This document shows, piece by piece, positions 1-9,306 of a stretch of DNA of 64,000 nucleotides. How positions within the stretch are numbered: position 1 is the first letter of the stretch; each line of letters begins with the position of its first letter. Origin of the DNA: CBDFHF01 sp965247565 (GTDB taxonomy: Bacteria > Pseudomonadota > Gammaproteobacteria > Methylococcales > Methylomonadaceae); NCBI GenBank assembly GCA_965247565.1, contig CBDFHF010000003.1, positions 868,001 through 932,000 of the forward strand, in the 5' to 3' direction. A program made the position numbers and the translations under genes. The notes below the pieces were generated by a model. That model was not told the origin of the DNA. It did not search any database and saw only the letters and a program-made list of their open reading frames with translations.

Positions 1-35
1 GGCTTACACGGTGATTTTATGGTATAGTTTTCACC

Positions 36-1676
36 ATGAAATCACTGACTGAACTCGATCAATTAAACCTGGATCCTGCTACCAAAAACCAAGTAGCGGC
101 ACTGATTCAGGCGCTTGTTGACCAAGCCTCTCAGGATGCCAAAACAGTGATTGCGGAGCAACAAGCCACCATCACGGCCAACGAAAAAGCCATTCTCTAC
201 AAAGACACCAAAATCACCTCGCTCACCTATGAGCTGGCCTATTACAAACGCATCCGCTACAGCACCAAAAGTGAAACCCTGACCGCTCTGCAACGGGATG
301 TCTTTGAAGAAACCTGGAATACGGATATGTCGGCAATTGAAGCCGAAGTCGAACTATTGCAGGATAATCAACCGTGCGAAACGGTGGCTAGATCCAAACG
401 CCTGCGTGCTGGCCGTCAGCCGTTACCCGCCCACCTGCCGCGCATCGATCATTATCACCAGTTGGAATCTTGCGCCTGTGGGCAATGTGGACGAGATTTG
501 GTCAAAATTCGCGACGATGTGACTGAGCAACTGGACGTGGAACCGGCCAAGTTCTTTGTCCACCGGCACATCCGGCCACAATACGCCTGCCGGACTTGTG
601 AAACCATCACTGCCGAGCCCATTCCACCGGCCATCATTGACGGCGGTATGGCCGCCATCGGTTTGCTGGTTTGGGTACTCATCAGCAAATATCTGGATCA
701 CTTGCCGCTGTACCGACTGGAACAAATCGCTGCCCGTAGCAGTGTTTCCCTATCTCGATCCACGCTGGCCGATTGGGTGGGGCGTCTGGGGGTGGAACTA
801 CAGCCTCTGGTGGATCGCCTGCACTGGTATCTGTTACAACGACCTTGCGTGTTAGCCGATGAAACCCCGGTACCGCAGTTGGATCCCGGCAAAGGTAAAA
901 CGAAGAAGGCTTATCTATGGGCGTATCGCAGTAACGATCTGCAACCTGGGCCTAAGATCATTGTCTTTGACTACCAAGCCGGTCGCAGTGGCCGACATGC
1001 CGAACAGTTTCTACAAGACTGGCAAGGTCATCTAATGGTTGATGGCTACGGAGGATACAAAGCCTTGTTTGCTGCAGCTCGGGCGCATCCAGCCACACAA
1101 TCTTTATTGTCGTCCTGCATTGAGTTAGCGTGCTGGACCCATGCGCGCCGCAAATTCTTTGACCTCTTTCAAGCTAATCAAAGTCCGGTTGCCAAAGAAG
1201 CCTTGCAGCGCATTGCCGAGTTGTATGAGATTGAAGCCGAAGGCCGGGAGATGAGTATCGATGGCCGGAAAAACCTGCGTGCTGAAAAAAGCCAACCACG
1301 CTTAACCGAACTGCATGATTGGCTGCAGCAAACCCGTTTGCGCACGGCACCTGGCAGCGCTTTGATGAAAGCGATCGAATACAGCCTGAAACGCTGGTCG
1401 GCACTGATCCGCTATGCCGAAACCGGTGATCTACCCATAGATAACAACAGTACCGAGAACTGTATTAGGCCGATTGCGCTAGGCAGACGCAACTGGCTCT
1501 TTGCCGGATCAGAACGAGCGGGCCAGCGCGCTGCCGCAATTCAATCCTTACTAGGCACCGCCAAATTAAATGGGCTTGATCCCGCTGCCTGGCTAAAAGA
1601 TACTCTAGAAAAACTCCCTATCTGGCCCAACAGCCGCATCGATGAATTACTGCCTTTTGGTACAAAATCAGAATAA
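36..1676 (+). CDS. tnpC: IS66-family transposase (TnpC-type)
   Basis: DDE transposase of the IS66 family, 546 aa, about the usual full length. The N-terminal 30-90 region is helical (leucine-zipper part). A zinc-binding stretch follows with Cys146, Cys148, Cys151 and Cys185, Cys188. The catalytic acids I read are Asp275 (in LADET), Asp336 (in MVDGYGG) and Glu474 (in NNSTEN), followed by the family hallmark GRRNWLFAGS. The gene begins 35 bases from the window edge, so tnpA/tnpB partners, if present, are outside. Its stop overlaps the 3' end of the convergent truncated gene, which implies that the right end of the element lies within roughly 50 bases after the stop. I could not identify the terminal inverted repeat. 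Family call is firm; activity is unknown. Confidence 0.95.
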   Translation: MKSLTELDQLNLDPATKNQVAALIQALVDQASQDAKTVIAEQQATITANEKAILYKDTKITSLTYELAYYKRIRYSTKSETLTALQRDVFEETWNTDMSAIEAEVELLQDNQPCETVARSKRLRAGRQPLPAHLPRIDHYHQLESCACGQCGRDLVKIRDDVTEQLDVEPAKFFVHRHIRPQYACRTCETITAEPIPPAIIDGGMAAIGLLVWVLISKYLDHLPLYRLEQIAARSSVSLSRSTLADWVGRLGVELQPLVDRLHWYLLQRPCVLADETPVPQLDPGKGKTKKAYLWAYRSNDLQPGPKIIVFDYQAGRSGRHAEQFLQDWQGHLMVDGYGGYKALFAAARAHPATQSLLSSCIELACWTHARRKFFDLFQANQSPVAKEALQRIAELYEIEAEGREMSIDGRKNLRAEKSQPRLTELHDWLQQTRLRTAPGSALMKAIEYSLKRWSALIRYAETGDLPIDNNSTENCIRPIALGRRNWLFAGSERAGQRAAAIQSLLGTAKLNGLDPAAWLKDTLEKLPIWPNSRIDELLPFGTKSE

Positions 1677-2315
1677 ATTGATTTTGGCAATTTCTAAGAT
1701 AGTGGTCGGGCTGATCGAATACGAAATAAGTTGAATTTGCTGTAGATCGTAATAGATTCCGTAATGACGACGTAGACCGAAAATGGCCCAAGGCTGATCC
1801 TGATAACGTCTGCGAAAATGCGTTACTATCAAGGGCAGTACATTAAAATCCGGCTCTATGCGGGCAAAAAAAATGCCGTTCTGCATCTTTTCAAAACGTC
1901 CAAACGCCAGCATACGGTGACGTTCGCGGCTAACGCTTTTAACCAGATTCGCCAATTGCATGACGTGCGGATGCGCATAGTTTTTGAGGATATTTTGATG
2001 CGGTTGTTTAATGGCATAAGAAATCACACCCAGCAGGCACATTTCCACATCGTCATGTTCGGATAAAAACGCCCAGATCAATTTGTCTATGCCATTTTTA
2101 TCGAACAACTTTTCGAGTTTGCTGAGTACCCGTTCAGCTTTTTTGTTGTCGGTAGTGATGTCTATGTTTTGGGCAAACAAGTCGGTGTCATAAACACCAC
2201 GTTTAACGATTTTTACTTCCTGGTTTTCATGCTTTCCATAGCTGTGCTGCGCGTAAAGAACGAATACCGCGGTCAAAAATCCCTCAAAACTGCGGTCGTA
2301 GCTAAGAACAAGCAT
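1668..2315 (-). pseudogene. TIGR03915/DUF4130-type DNA metabolism protein, 3'-truncated by IS66
   Basis: Resembles the TIGR03915 / DUF4130 family of putative DNA-repair proteins that accompany a radical SAM partner. The N-terminal LVLSYDRSFEGFLTAVF and the later WAIFGLRRHYGIYYDLQ are typical. The family normally continues well past this last motif, and many members carry a fused uracil-DNA-glycosylase-like domain. Here the frame runs only about 25 more residues of unlike sequence and stops inside the transposase end, so the C-terminus is most likely lost to the IS66 insertion. The start codon overlaps the stop of the upstream radical SAM gene (TAATG), indicating translational coupling. Function is unproven in the family; truncation is an inference from length and position. 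Confidence 0.75.
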
Positions 2316-3571
2316 TAAAACAAATTGAGCTGTCCGGAATGAACAGTCTGATTTTTATTGCGACTTGCGTTCAGTACTACATTTTCTAAATCTTGGTGGG
2401 TAAGAAATTTTAAATGCTCGTTGTCGCCAACAACCGCCATAAAATATTTAGCGCGGTTGATCGCGCCGCCCATTTTTTTTAGATGTTCCAGAGTTAAATT
2501 TTGAAAGCGCCGCGCCTGTACAATTTTGTAAGCCGATTTAACACCGATCCCAGGAATGCGCAGGATCATTTCCAACGGGGCGGTTTGGATAGTCACCGGA
2601 AACTGCTCCAGATGTCTTAACGCCCAAGCCAATTTCGGATTCATTTTTAGATCAAGAAATGGGTTGGCGGAGTCCAAAATTTCTTCGGCTTTATAACCGT
2701 AAAAGCGCATTAACCAATCAGCTTGATAAAGCCGATTTTCGCGCACAGCGGGAACTGCCGTACTAATATCGGGCAGACGATTGTCACTTAGCATCGGCAC
2801 ATAACCGGAATAATAAACCCGTCTTAACGCAAATTTTTTGTACATGCGATCAGCCAGCCTGATGACTTGCAAATCGGTTTCTTGCGTCGCGCCGATAATC
2901 AACTGCGAGCTTTGTCCTGCACGGGCAAACTTGGGAGTGGATTTGATGCGCTTTTTGCTGTCCTTAAAACTCACGATCTCATTGCTGACAACATCCATCG
3001 GCTTGATGATGTCTTCATGCGTTTTTTCCGGGGCAAGCAGCTTTAACCCAGACTCAGTGGGGATTTCCATGTTAATGCTTAAGCGATCCGCATACAGGCC
3101 TGCTTCTTTGATTAATTCCGGTGACGCTTTGGGAATAAGCTTAAGGTGAATGTAGCCATTAAAATGGTGGTCTAGGCGCAGGTTTTTTGCCACTCTCACC
3201 AAGCGTTCCATGGTGTAATCAGCGTTTTTAAAGATACCGGAACTTAAAAATAAACCTTCGATATAGTTGCGGCGATAAAAGTTAATGGTCAAATCCACTA
3301 CTTCCTCCACCGAAAATGCAGCGCGCTGAATATCGTTACTGCTGCGGGACACGCAATAGGCGCAATCATAAATACAGTGATTGGTAAGCAATATTTTCAA
3401 CAACGAAACACAGCGGCCATCTTCGGTAAAAGAGTGACAAATTCCGGACATTGAACCGCTACCTAAGCCACCTTTATTTGCCCGATTACTGCCGCTTGAC
3501 GAACAAGACACATCGTACTTTGCAGCATCGGCCAAAATATCCAGCTTTTCTTTTAGGCGTTCGAAGTTCAT
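2315..3571 (-). CDS. Putative DNA modification/repair radical SAM protein (TIGR03916-like)
   Basis: A 418-aa radical SAM protein. The cluster motif CxxxCxxC is Cys66, Cys70 and Cys73 (CIYDCAYC). A helix-hairpin-helix of the DNA-binding kind (RIPGIGVKSAYKIV) lies near residue 350. This combination is the TIGR03916 family, which is found beside TIGR03915 proteins and is thought to act in DNA modification or repair; the reaction is not known to me. The downstream partner gene starts within its stop codon, so the two form an operon. The partner is broken here by IS66, which may leave this enzyme without its companion. No tRNA-type TRAM or MiaB domain is seen. Confidence 0.85.
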   Translation of the reverse strand: MNFERLKEKLDILADAAKYDVSCSSSGSNRANKGGLGSGSMSGICHSFTEDGRCVSLLKILLTNHCIYDCAYCVSRSSNDIQRAAFSVEEVVDLTINFYRRNYIEGLFLSSGIFKNADYTMERLVRVAKNLRLDHHFNGYIHLKLIPKASPELIKEAGLYADRLSINMEIPTESGLKLLAPEKTHEDIIKPMDVVSNEIVSFKDSKKRIKSTPKFARAGQSSQLIIGATQETDLQVIRLADRMYKKFALRRVYYSGYVPMLSDNRLPDISTAVPAVRENRLYQADWLMRFYGYKAEEILDSANPFLDLKMNPKLAWALRHLEQFPVTIQTAPLEMILRIPGIGVKSAYKIVQARRFQNLTLEHLKKMGGAINRAKYFMAVVGDNEHLKFLTHQDLENVVLNASRNKNQTVHSGQLNLF

Positions 3572-4059
3572 GAAAGATCCTGATACTCAGCAGCAAGACT
3601 ATATGGCTCTTAGAGAGGGGGGTTTTGGTTCGTTATTGCTCAAGCAATTAAGCTACGTATGAATTAATAGCAGCAAATTACCTGTCTATTGTGTGACAGT
3701 CAATTTTAAAGCGGAGCAAAGATACCATAAATGCAAAATCGTTTGGGAACGGGCGCACCGTCCAACGACCGAGGCGAGATGCTATGAACTGTAAGTGAAG
3801 GCTTGGGTTTTCGTTCTATTGCACGGTTCTTGAAATGAAAGCCATGCGCTGTATAAAATTGGATCAGGGTGTACGGAGAGTCTATTGAGGCCGTGCGCTC
3901 GGTGGCGCTGACGTCGAGCTAATTCAAATGGACGAGATGCCCAATTAAATATAGGCTAAAAAACTATTACCACTCCATGGAAAATTTTTTACCGCCCGTC
4001 CTTCTATACCCAATCATAAGCCGAGGCGCTACGGCAAAAAGCAAGTAAATGCTCAAATA
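3572..4059. other. Intergenic region without a recognisable gene
   Basis: About 490 bases between the radical SAM gene and the terminator of the next leftward gene. I see no open frame with a credible start and ribosome site, no tRNA shape and no repeat. It must hold the promoter of the radical SAM operon at its left end. Confidence 0.4.
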
Positions 4060-4097
4060 TTCCGTCATACTTTATGGTGTCCAAAAGCATGACGGAA
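4060..4097 (-). terminator. Hairpin after the ppiC-type gene
   Basis: Inverted repeat TTCCGTCAT (4060-4068) / ATGACGGAA (4089-4097), loop of 20 bases, 29 bases beyond the stop of the leftward foldase gene. There is no clear T-tract, so it may be a weak terminator or an mRNA-end stabiliser. Confidence 0.45.
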
Positions 4098-4125
4098 GTT
4101 TGAAGGCTATACTTACAACAATAGC

Positions 4126-5220
4126 TTATTTTTTAACTTCGGCAGGAACGGCTTTAATCGCTTCAGTTGCTTGCGTAGCGGCTTTTTCTACAGCCTTTTC
4201 AGTTGTCTGTTCCGCTGTTTTAGCTGCCTCAACTGTAGCTTCGGCGGCTTTATCGACTACCGCTGCCGCATTGTCAGCTTTTTGCTCTACTGTAGCTGGC
4301 GATTGGTTTGCCGCTGCAGGAGCTGCCGCTGGGGCGGCGGTTGCATCAGCTTTGGGTTGTTCATCGGTCAGAGGCACTAAAATTTCTACTTTAGCTTGTT
4401 TACGCAAGCCTTCGATCATAGTTTGTACTTTTTGGCGTTGCAAAAACGGCAATAACTGTTCTTTTACAGTTTCCAACGGAGGTGGAGTTTGCGCACGAGA
4501 GTCTTCGCGCAAAATAATATGGTAACCAAACTGCGTTTTCACTGGGGCCTGAGTGTATTTGCCTTTTTCCAGTTTAACTAACGCTTCAGAGAAAGGTGCA
4601 ACCATTTGACTGGCAACAAACCAGCCCAGATCTCCACCGTTTTGTGATTCTTTAGCATCCAACGAATGTTTATTGGCTAATTTGGCAAAATCCGCGCCTT
4701 TACCCAATTCAGCAAGCAATTTTTTAGCTTCGTCTTCTGTCTTTACCAGGATATGACGCGCTTTATATTCGGTACCGTTTTCACCAGCCACTTTGCTGTC
4801 GTATTCAGCTTTAATTTCTGCGTCCGTAACAGGGTTGGATTCAATGTATTTCTTTAAATCCGCTTGGGATAACAAAGATCGCTTGGCATTTTCTAAAGCT
4901 TCGGCAACTTCAGGCGACTTATCCAACTGTTTTTGGGTGGCGTCCTGAATCAATAATTCGCGTTGCACCAGCTCTTCAATCAGCTTTTCCTTAGGGAATT
5001 TTTGACCGTGGCTACGCTCGGCGATATCTTTTTCTAATTTAGCTAGCGCGTCTTTGCTTATGTATTGCCCATTAACAACCGCAATTGCATCGGCTTTATT
5101 TACTACGGCAGCGGTTGTAGCAGTTGACGTACTATTGCTAGTAGTAGGCGTTCCTTGTTGATTACAACCGGCAATAATCGCTGTACCGGCAACAAGCAGG
5201 GGAATGATTTTTTTATTCAT
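4126..5220 (-). CDS. PpiC-type peptidyl-prolyl isomerase, lipoprotein foldase
   Basis: Parvulin-type foldase of 364 aa. The N-terminus is a lipoprotein signal with a lipobox ending at Cys19 (TAIIAGC), so the mature protein should be tethered to a membrane facing the periplasm. A SurA/PrsA-like helical region is followed by the parvulin domain at about 152-243 (ARHILVKTEDEA ... GGDLGWF ... VKTQFGYHIILRED). The last 110 residues are an Ala/Lys/Glu-rich low-complexity tail. Resembles PrsA or EpsD-family isomerases; no exopolysaccharide genes are adjacent, so a general folding role is more likely. Followed leftward by a hairpin, and preceded closely by bolA in the same direction (13 bases), so it is probably co-transcribed. 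Confidence 0.85.
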   Translation of the reverse strand: MNKKIIPLLVAGTAIIAGCNQQGTPTTSNSTSTATTAAVVNKADAIAVVNGQYISKDALAKLEKDIAERSHGQKFPKEKLIEELVQRELLIQDATQKQLDKSPEVAEALENAKRSLLSQADLKKYIESNPVTDAEIKAEYDSKVAGENGTEYKARHILVKTEDEAKKLLAELGKGADFAKLANKHSLDAKESQNGGDLGWFVASQMVAPFSEALVKLEKGKYTQAPVKTQFGYHIILREDSRAQTPPPLETVKEQLLPFLQRQKVQTMIEGLRKQAKVEILVPLTDEQPKADATAAPAAAPAAANQSPATVEQKADNAAAVVDKAAEATVEAAKTAEQTTEKAVEKAATQATEAIKAVPAEVKK

Positions 5221-5233
5221 TTACAAATTTCCT

Positions 5234-5497
5234 TTAGTTTTCTTCTGAGGGTGATAGCGCATTAATGCCTAAGGCATGAATTTGTTGTTTCATCAGATCG
5301 CCTAGCGCTTGATAGATGAGCTGATGGCGTTGCACTAAAGATTTTCCTTCGAATGCTTGCGAAACAATAGTAACGAAATAATGACCACCACTTTTGGCGC
5401 CAGCGTGCCCCGCGTGTGCGGCGCTGTTATCAATAATTTCTAATATTTCCGGCTGCAAAGATTGGGTCAACAGTTGTTTGATTGTTTCAGCAGTCAT
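5234..5497 (-). CDS. bolA: BolA family protein
   Basis: Small BolA-fold protein, 87 aa, the normal size. The central GGHYFVTIVSQAFEGKSLVQRHQLIYQAL is the class II KH-like core with the conserved FxGKSxVxRH motif. BolA proteins partner with monothiol glutaredoxins in [2Fe-2S] handling or act as DNA-binding regulators. A Gly/His-rich AHAGHAGAKSGGHY loop could carry a metal-ligating His. Start overlaps the stop of yciI by four bases (ATGA), so the two are coupled. A second BolA domain is fused to a glutaredoxin in the nif operon of this window. Confidence 0.9.
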   Translation of the reverse strand: MTAETIKQLLTQSLQPEILEIIDNSAAHAGHAGAKSGGHYFVTIVSQAFEGKSLVQRHQLIYQALGDLMKQQIHALGINALSPSEEN

Positions 5498-5796
5498 AGC
5501 GGAAAAACTTTTTTAAAGGGTTTAACGATAACACTAGCATAAACTCCGGCGTCAATATAAGGATCAGTTTGAGCCCACTGCTGGGCATCTTCAAGTCTAT
5601 CGAATTCAGCCACCACCAAGCTTCCGGTAAAACCCGCTTCGCCAGGATTTTCAGCGTCAACAGAGGGATGTGGCCCAGCTATAATCAATTTGCCTGCATC
5701 TTGCAAAGTTTGCAGCCTATCCAGATGTGCTGGACGCGCCGCCAATCTTTTTTCCAGGCTATTACTTACGTCGGTACTGATAATGGCATATAACAC
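5494..5796 (-). CDS. yciI: YciI family protein
   Basis: 100-aa YciI-like protein with a ferredoxin-like alpha/beta fold. Typical features are MLYAIISTD at the start, the central RPAHLDRLQTLQDAGKLIIAGP and the tail ...DPYIDAGVYASVIVKPFKKVF. The family is widespread and mostly uncharacterised; a His-Asp pair (RPAHLDRL) is the proposed active site. In enterobacteria yciI is close to yciB, as here, where yciB lies 3 bases upstream. Operon yciB-yciI-bolA-ppiC inferred from the tight spacing. Confidence 0.9.
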   Translation of the reverse strand: MLYAIISTDVSNSLEKRLAARPAHLDRLQTLQDAGKLIIAGPHPSVDAENPGEAGFTGSLVVAEFDRLEDAQQWAQTDPYIDAGVYASVIVKPFKKVFPL

Positions 5797-5799
5797 TCA

Positions 5800-6336
5800 T
5801 TATTCCTCGGTTTCCGGCATATACTTGTACAAGAACGCCAGTTGCAGCAACACGAAAACTATCATCAATCCTGGAACACCAAATGTCTTAAAGGTGACCC
5901 AATCATCAGTGTTGTAATTATACATAACATAAAGATTGATAAAGCCAACGCTGATAAAGAAACAACCCCACATGAAATTTAAGCGTTTCCAGATGACTTC
6001 CGGCAACGTTAAATTGGCAGAAAGCATTCTTTCAATGAAAGGTTTTTTACCGATATATTGGCTACCGATAAAAGCGACACCAAACAACCACTCAATAATA
6101 GACAGCTTCCATTTGATGAATTGTTCATCCTGTAAATACAAAGTCGCGCCGCCCATGACTAGTATCAGCCCTAACGTTATCCATTGCATAGTTTCAACCT
6201 TTCGGTATTTAAACCAGTTAAACGCAACCTGGATAACGGTAGCAACAATGACTACGGCCGTTGCCACGTAAATGTCGTACAGTTTATAGGCAATAAAAAA
6301 AAGTACGATAGGGAAAAATTCAAGAAATTGTTTCAT
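5800..6336 (-). CDS. yciB: Septation/inner-membrane protein YciB (IspZ)
   Basis: Inner-membrane protein of 178 aa with about five hydrophobic segments, matching YciB. The start MKQFLEFFPIVLFFIAYKLYD is the usual N-terminus, which favours ATG at 6336 over an upstream in-frame TTG at 6354. YciB contributes to envelope integrity and septation in enterobacteria. The conserved ERMLSANLTLPEVIWKRLNFMW stretch is at 110-132. Precedes yciI by 3 bases; the small unknown gene upstream ends 18 bases before it. Confidence 0.93.
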   Translation of the reverse strand: MKQFLEFFPIVLFFIAYKLYDIYVATAVVIVATVIQVAFNWFKYRKVETMQWITLGLILVMGGATLYLQDEQFIKWKLSIIEWLFGVAFIGSQYIGKKPFIERMLSANLTLPEVIWKRLNFMWGCFFISVGFINLYVMYNYNTDDWVTFKTFGVPGLMIVFVLLQLAFLYKYMPETEE

Positions 6337-6354
6337 AAAGTATAGAGAATTCAA

Positions 6355-6669
6355 TCAAGCGTAGGTATCAATCCCTGTAATCAGCTGGCTGGTTCGATCT
6401 TGCAGAGGTTGGTTAAGTTCCTGGGTGTAAGCGTTTAGTGCTTTTAAGGTTTTAATGTCGGTAGGCGGTTCAATGTGAGTAAAGCCATTTTGCGCCGAGT
6501 CGGCAACAGATAGGACCTTACTTATTTCTTCAGGAGAAGACGGCTGCGCTTGATTTTTAGCAGTACGGCCAAAGGTTTCAACTTTGTGTTGAGCCTCGTC
6601 ACTTTTGATAGCACGCTGCCGATTAAAGCCAATGCGGGAAGATGTGAGTGACGAACTATGAATTTTCAT
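6355..6669 (-). CDS. Hypothetical protein, 104 aa
   Basis: I do not recognise this protein. It is soluble, Ser/Thr/Gln-rich at the N-terminus and probably disordered up to about residue 60, with a helical C-terminal part (IKTLKALNAYTQELNQPLQDRTSQLI). I take ATG at 6669; an in-frame GTG lies two codons upstream. It sits 18 bases ahead of yciB in the same direction, so the two may be co-transcribed. No signal peptide or metal motif is seen. The reading frame is supported mainly by position and amino-acid composition. Confidence 0.6.
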   Translation of the reverse strand: MKIHSSSLTSSRIGFNRQRAIKSDEAQHKVETFGRTAKNQAQPSSPEEISKVLSVADSAQNGFTHIEPPTDIKTLKALNAYTQELNQPLQDRTSQLITGIDTYA

Positions 6670-6789
6670 ATCCACTTGAGTGATTACACAAATCTATTGA
6701 TTTGTCATTGTAAAATCTTTGCTGGTTAATGTACATAATTCACTATTTGTTTCTGTTAGAATGCCCTGAATTTGCTGGGAGATACTGCT

Positions 6790-7101
6790 ATGAATAAAGA
6801 CATTAAGACTGAATTAGAGGCGGCTGCATTTAGACGATTACTAATTCATTTACAACAACATACAGAAGCCCAAAACATCGATCTGATGATTGTAGCTGAT
6901 TTTTGCAGAAATTGCCTAGCGAAGTGGTACGCCGCAGAAGCTTTAGAACGGGGTGTTACCTTAGATTATGAACAGGCCAGAGAGCTAATTTACGGCATGC
7001 CTTACGAGCAATGGAAAAATCAATTCCAGCTACCCGCGACTACCGAGCAGCTGGCTGTTTACGAACAAAAGCAACAAATAAGACAACAAAATGGCCACTA
7101 A
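6790..7101 (+). CDS. DUF1244 family protein
   Basis: 103-aa protein of the DUF1244 family, with the conserved AAAFRRLLIHLQQH ... DFCRNCLAKWYAAEA ... YGMPYEQWKNQFQ pattern. Function is unknown; members are small cytoplasmic helical proteins. ATG at 6790 is preceded by GGGAGA at 6777-6782, which fixes the start over an upstream TTG. The downstream methyltransferase starts inside its end, so expression is probably coupled. Confidence 0.88.
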   Translation: MNKDIKTELEAAAFRRLLIHLQQHTEAQNIDLMIVADFCRNCLAKWYAAEALERGVTLDYEQARELIYGMPYEQWKNQFQLPATTEQLAVYEQKQQIRQQNGH

Positions 7102-7825
7102 TATGTCTCAAACCGAAAATCTGTTTTCGGGCATTCTAGGCGAAGATTACGACATGCTACAGCTGATCTGCCCGCTTGCTGCAGAAATGAGCAGATTGGT
7201 AGGTTTGGCAGTAAGCACTTATAAGACTACGGAGAGCGAGCCATTAAGGATTATCGAAATCGGTGGCGGCACCGGAATTACCACCCTATCTATGTTAACA
7301 GCACGGGACAACATCCAAATAGTTAGCATCGATAGCTCAACTACCATGCAAAACCAGGCTAAAAAGCATTTAAAAAAATGGTCCGATCAAGGTGTTTTGA
7401 TTTTTTGCGCTGAAGATGCCTTATCTGCTTTAACAAAAATTGCCAGCGATAGCGTTGATCTAGTAACCAGCGCATATACGCTGCATAATTTTGAGCATGC
7501 TTACCGGCAGGAAGTCATCTCGGAAATTTATCGAATTTTAAAACCCGGAGGCCAGTTTATTAACGGCGACCGTTACGGTTTAGACAATATTTCCGCTCAC
7601 ACGCGTTCCGTTCAGCAGGAAGTCGCTGGCTACTTTAACATTCTGACCCATGCCAATCGCCTGGATCTATTAGAACAATGGATCGTGCATTTATTTAATG
7701 ATGAATCAGAAAACCATGTGATGCGCGAAACTGTTGCCTTAAATCAGCTTAGCGAGACGGGATTTACAGAGATTACCCTCAATCATCGTATGGAAGTTAA
7801 CGCCTTAGTCACCGCCAGCAAATAA
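7091..7825 (+). CDS. Class I SAM-dependent methyltransferase
   Basis: 244-aa Rossmann-fold methyltransferase. Motif I is IIEIGGGTGITTLSML near residue 55-70, followed by the acidic VSIDSS strand and the motif IV-like DLVTSAYTLHNFEH. The C-terminal half has the RILKPGGQFINGDRYG stretch common in small-molecule methylases such as the UbiE/COQ5 type. Substrate cannot be read from sequence. It overlaps the DUF1244 gene by 11 bases; a second ATG at 7103 lies just after that gene's stop and is an alternative start. Confidence 0.8.
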   Translation: MATNMSQTENLFSGILGEDYDMLQLICPLAAEMSRLVGLAVSTYKTTESEPLRIIEIGGGTGITTLSMLTARDNIQIVSIDSSTTMQNQAKKHLKKWSDQGVLIFCAEDALSALTKIASDSVDLVTSAYTLHNFEHAYRQEVISEIYRILKPGGQFINGDRYGLDNISAHTRSVQQEVAGYFNILTHANRLDLLEQWIVHLFNDESENHVMRETVALNQLSETGFTEITLNHRMEVNALVTASK

Positions 7826-7955
7826 AAGAGCGCGAACCATAAATCGACATAAATGCACACGGACAAATCATTAACATGACATTCTGCATTAATGAATCGA
7901 CAACCCCTCAAAATTCTTCGCATCTTCCGTACCGGCTAGTAGTACAAAAGAATTC

Positions 7956-9305
7956 ATGAACAACCAATCCTTATTCCAACGCGATCTTTCCGTGTTGTGG
8001 CATCCCTGCACACAAATGAAAGACCACGAAACCTACCCCATTATTCCCATAAAATTGGGTCAAGGGGTTTGGCTGGAAGATTTTGATGGTAATCGCTATC
8101 TGGATGCCATTAGCTCGTGGTGGGTTAATTTATTCGGACATGCTAACCCTCTTATCAATAATGCGTTAAAAGAACAGCTGGATACGCTGGAACACGTTAT
8201 TTTTGCCGGATTTACCCACGAGACGGGCATCAAGTTAGCGGAGAAACTGATTGAAATCAGTCCACCGGGATTGGATCGATGCTTTTATGCCGACAATGGC
8301 TCTTCCGCAGTAGAAGTCGCTCTGAAAATGAGTTTCCACTATTGGCGCAACAAAGGGCAAACGCAAAAAACCAAATTTATTACCCTGGAGAACAGTTATC
8401 ACGGGGAAACTTTGGGCGCACTAGCAGTGGGCAATGTTGCTTTATACAAAGAGACTTACGCGCCACTATTAATGGATGTGATTACCGTGCCCGGGCCTGA
8501 CTGTTATCATCGTGAACAAGGGGAAACCTACGCCGATTACTCCACGCGTCGCTTTGCATTAATGGAACGCGCTTTACAGCAAGATGCCGATTCAGTTTGT
8601 GCAGTCATTATAGAGCCGTTAGTGCAGTGTGCGGGCAATATGCGCATGTACGACCCGGTATATTTAAAGTTACTGCGCAAAGCTTGTGATAAATACAACA
8701 TACATGTAATCGCCGATGAGATCGCGGTGGGTTTTGGCCGCACCGGCAGTTTATTTGCCTGTGAACAAGCTCACATCACGCCGGATTTTATGTGTTTGTC
8801 GAAAGGTTTGACCGGCGGCTATTTACCTCTATCGGCGGTATTGACTACAAATGAAGTCTACTCGGCGTTTTATGATGATTACCAGAAACTCACCGCGTTT
8901 TTGCATTCGCATAGTTATACCGGCAATGCATTGGCCTGTAGAGCCGGTTTGGCCAGCATCGACATTTTTCAACAGCAAAACATTATAGAAAACAACAAAT
9001 GTCTCGCCGAAAAAATGGCGCAAACGGCGGCGCGTTTCATCGATCATCCGCACGTTGCGGAGGTTCGTCAGACCGGCATGATAATAGCCATAGAGATGGT
9101 TAAAAATAAACAAACTAAAGAAGCTTATCCCTGGCAGGAACGCCGAGGGCTTCGAGTTTATCAATACGCATTAACTAAAGGCGTTCTGCTCAGGCCGCTC
9201 GGCAATGTCATTTATTTTATGCCGCCCTACATTATTACCGAGGATGAATTATCATTAATGGCTGATGTGGCGTGGCAAGGTATCCAACAGGCAATTAAAG
9301 GCTAA
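7956..9305 (+). CDS. bioA: Adenosylmethionine-8-amino-7-oxononanoate aminotransferase
   Basis: Biotin-pathway aminotransferase that makes 7,8-diaminopelargonate using SAM as amino donor. 449 aa, normal length. The N-terminal VLWHPCTQMKDHE is diagnostic of BioA. PLP contacts are visible: ADNGSSAVEVALKM at 112-125, Asp254 in IADEIAVGFGRTG, and the Schiff-base lysine Lys283 in CLSKGLTGGYLPL. The next gene, rsmE, starts one base after its stop, so an operon bioA-rsmE-protease is likely. No other bio genes are in the window. Confidence 0.96.
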   Translation: MNNQSLFQRDLSVLWHPCTQMKDHETYPIIPIKLGQGVWLEDFDGNRYLDAISSWWVNLFGHANPLINNALKEQLDTLEHVIFAGFTHETGIKLAEKLIEISPPGLDRCFYADNGSSAVEVALKMSFHYWRNKGQTQKTKFITLENSYHGETLGALAVGNVALYKETYAPLLMDVITVPGPDCYHREQGETYADYSTRRFALMERALQQDADSVCAVIIEPLVQCAGNMRMYDPVYLKLLRKACDKYNIHVIADEIAVGFGRTGSLFACEQAHITPDFMCLSKGLTGGYLPLSAVLTTNEVYSAFYDDYQKLTAFLHSHSYTGNALACRAGLASIDIFQQQNIIENNKCLAEKMAQTAARFIDHPHVAEVRQTGMIIAIEMVKNKQTKEAYPWQERRGLRVYQYALTKGVLLRPLGNVIYFMPPYIITEDELSLMADVAWQGIQQAIKG

Positions 9306-9306
9306 T

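Noticed and set aside
1677..1760. Right terminal inverted repeat of the IS66 element
   Set aside because: No stretch here pairs convincingly with the sequence before the transposase gene, so I did not set an element boundary.
4049..4525. Long alanine-rich frame on the + strand over the ppiC-type gene
   Set aside because: It is the antisense reading of the Ala/Lys/Glu-rich tail of the foldase gene and has no ribosome site.
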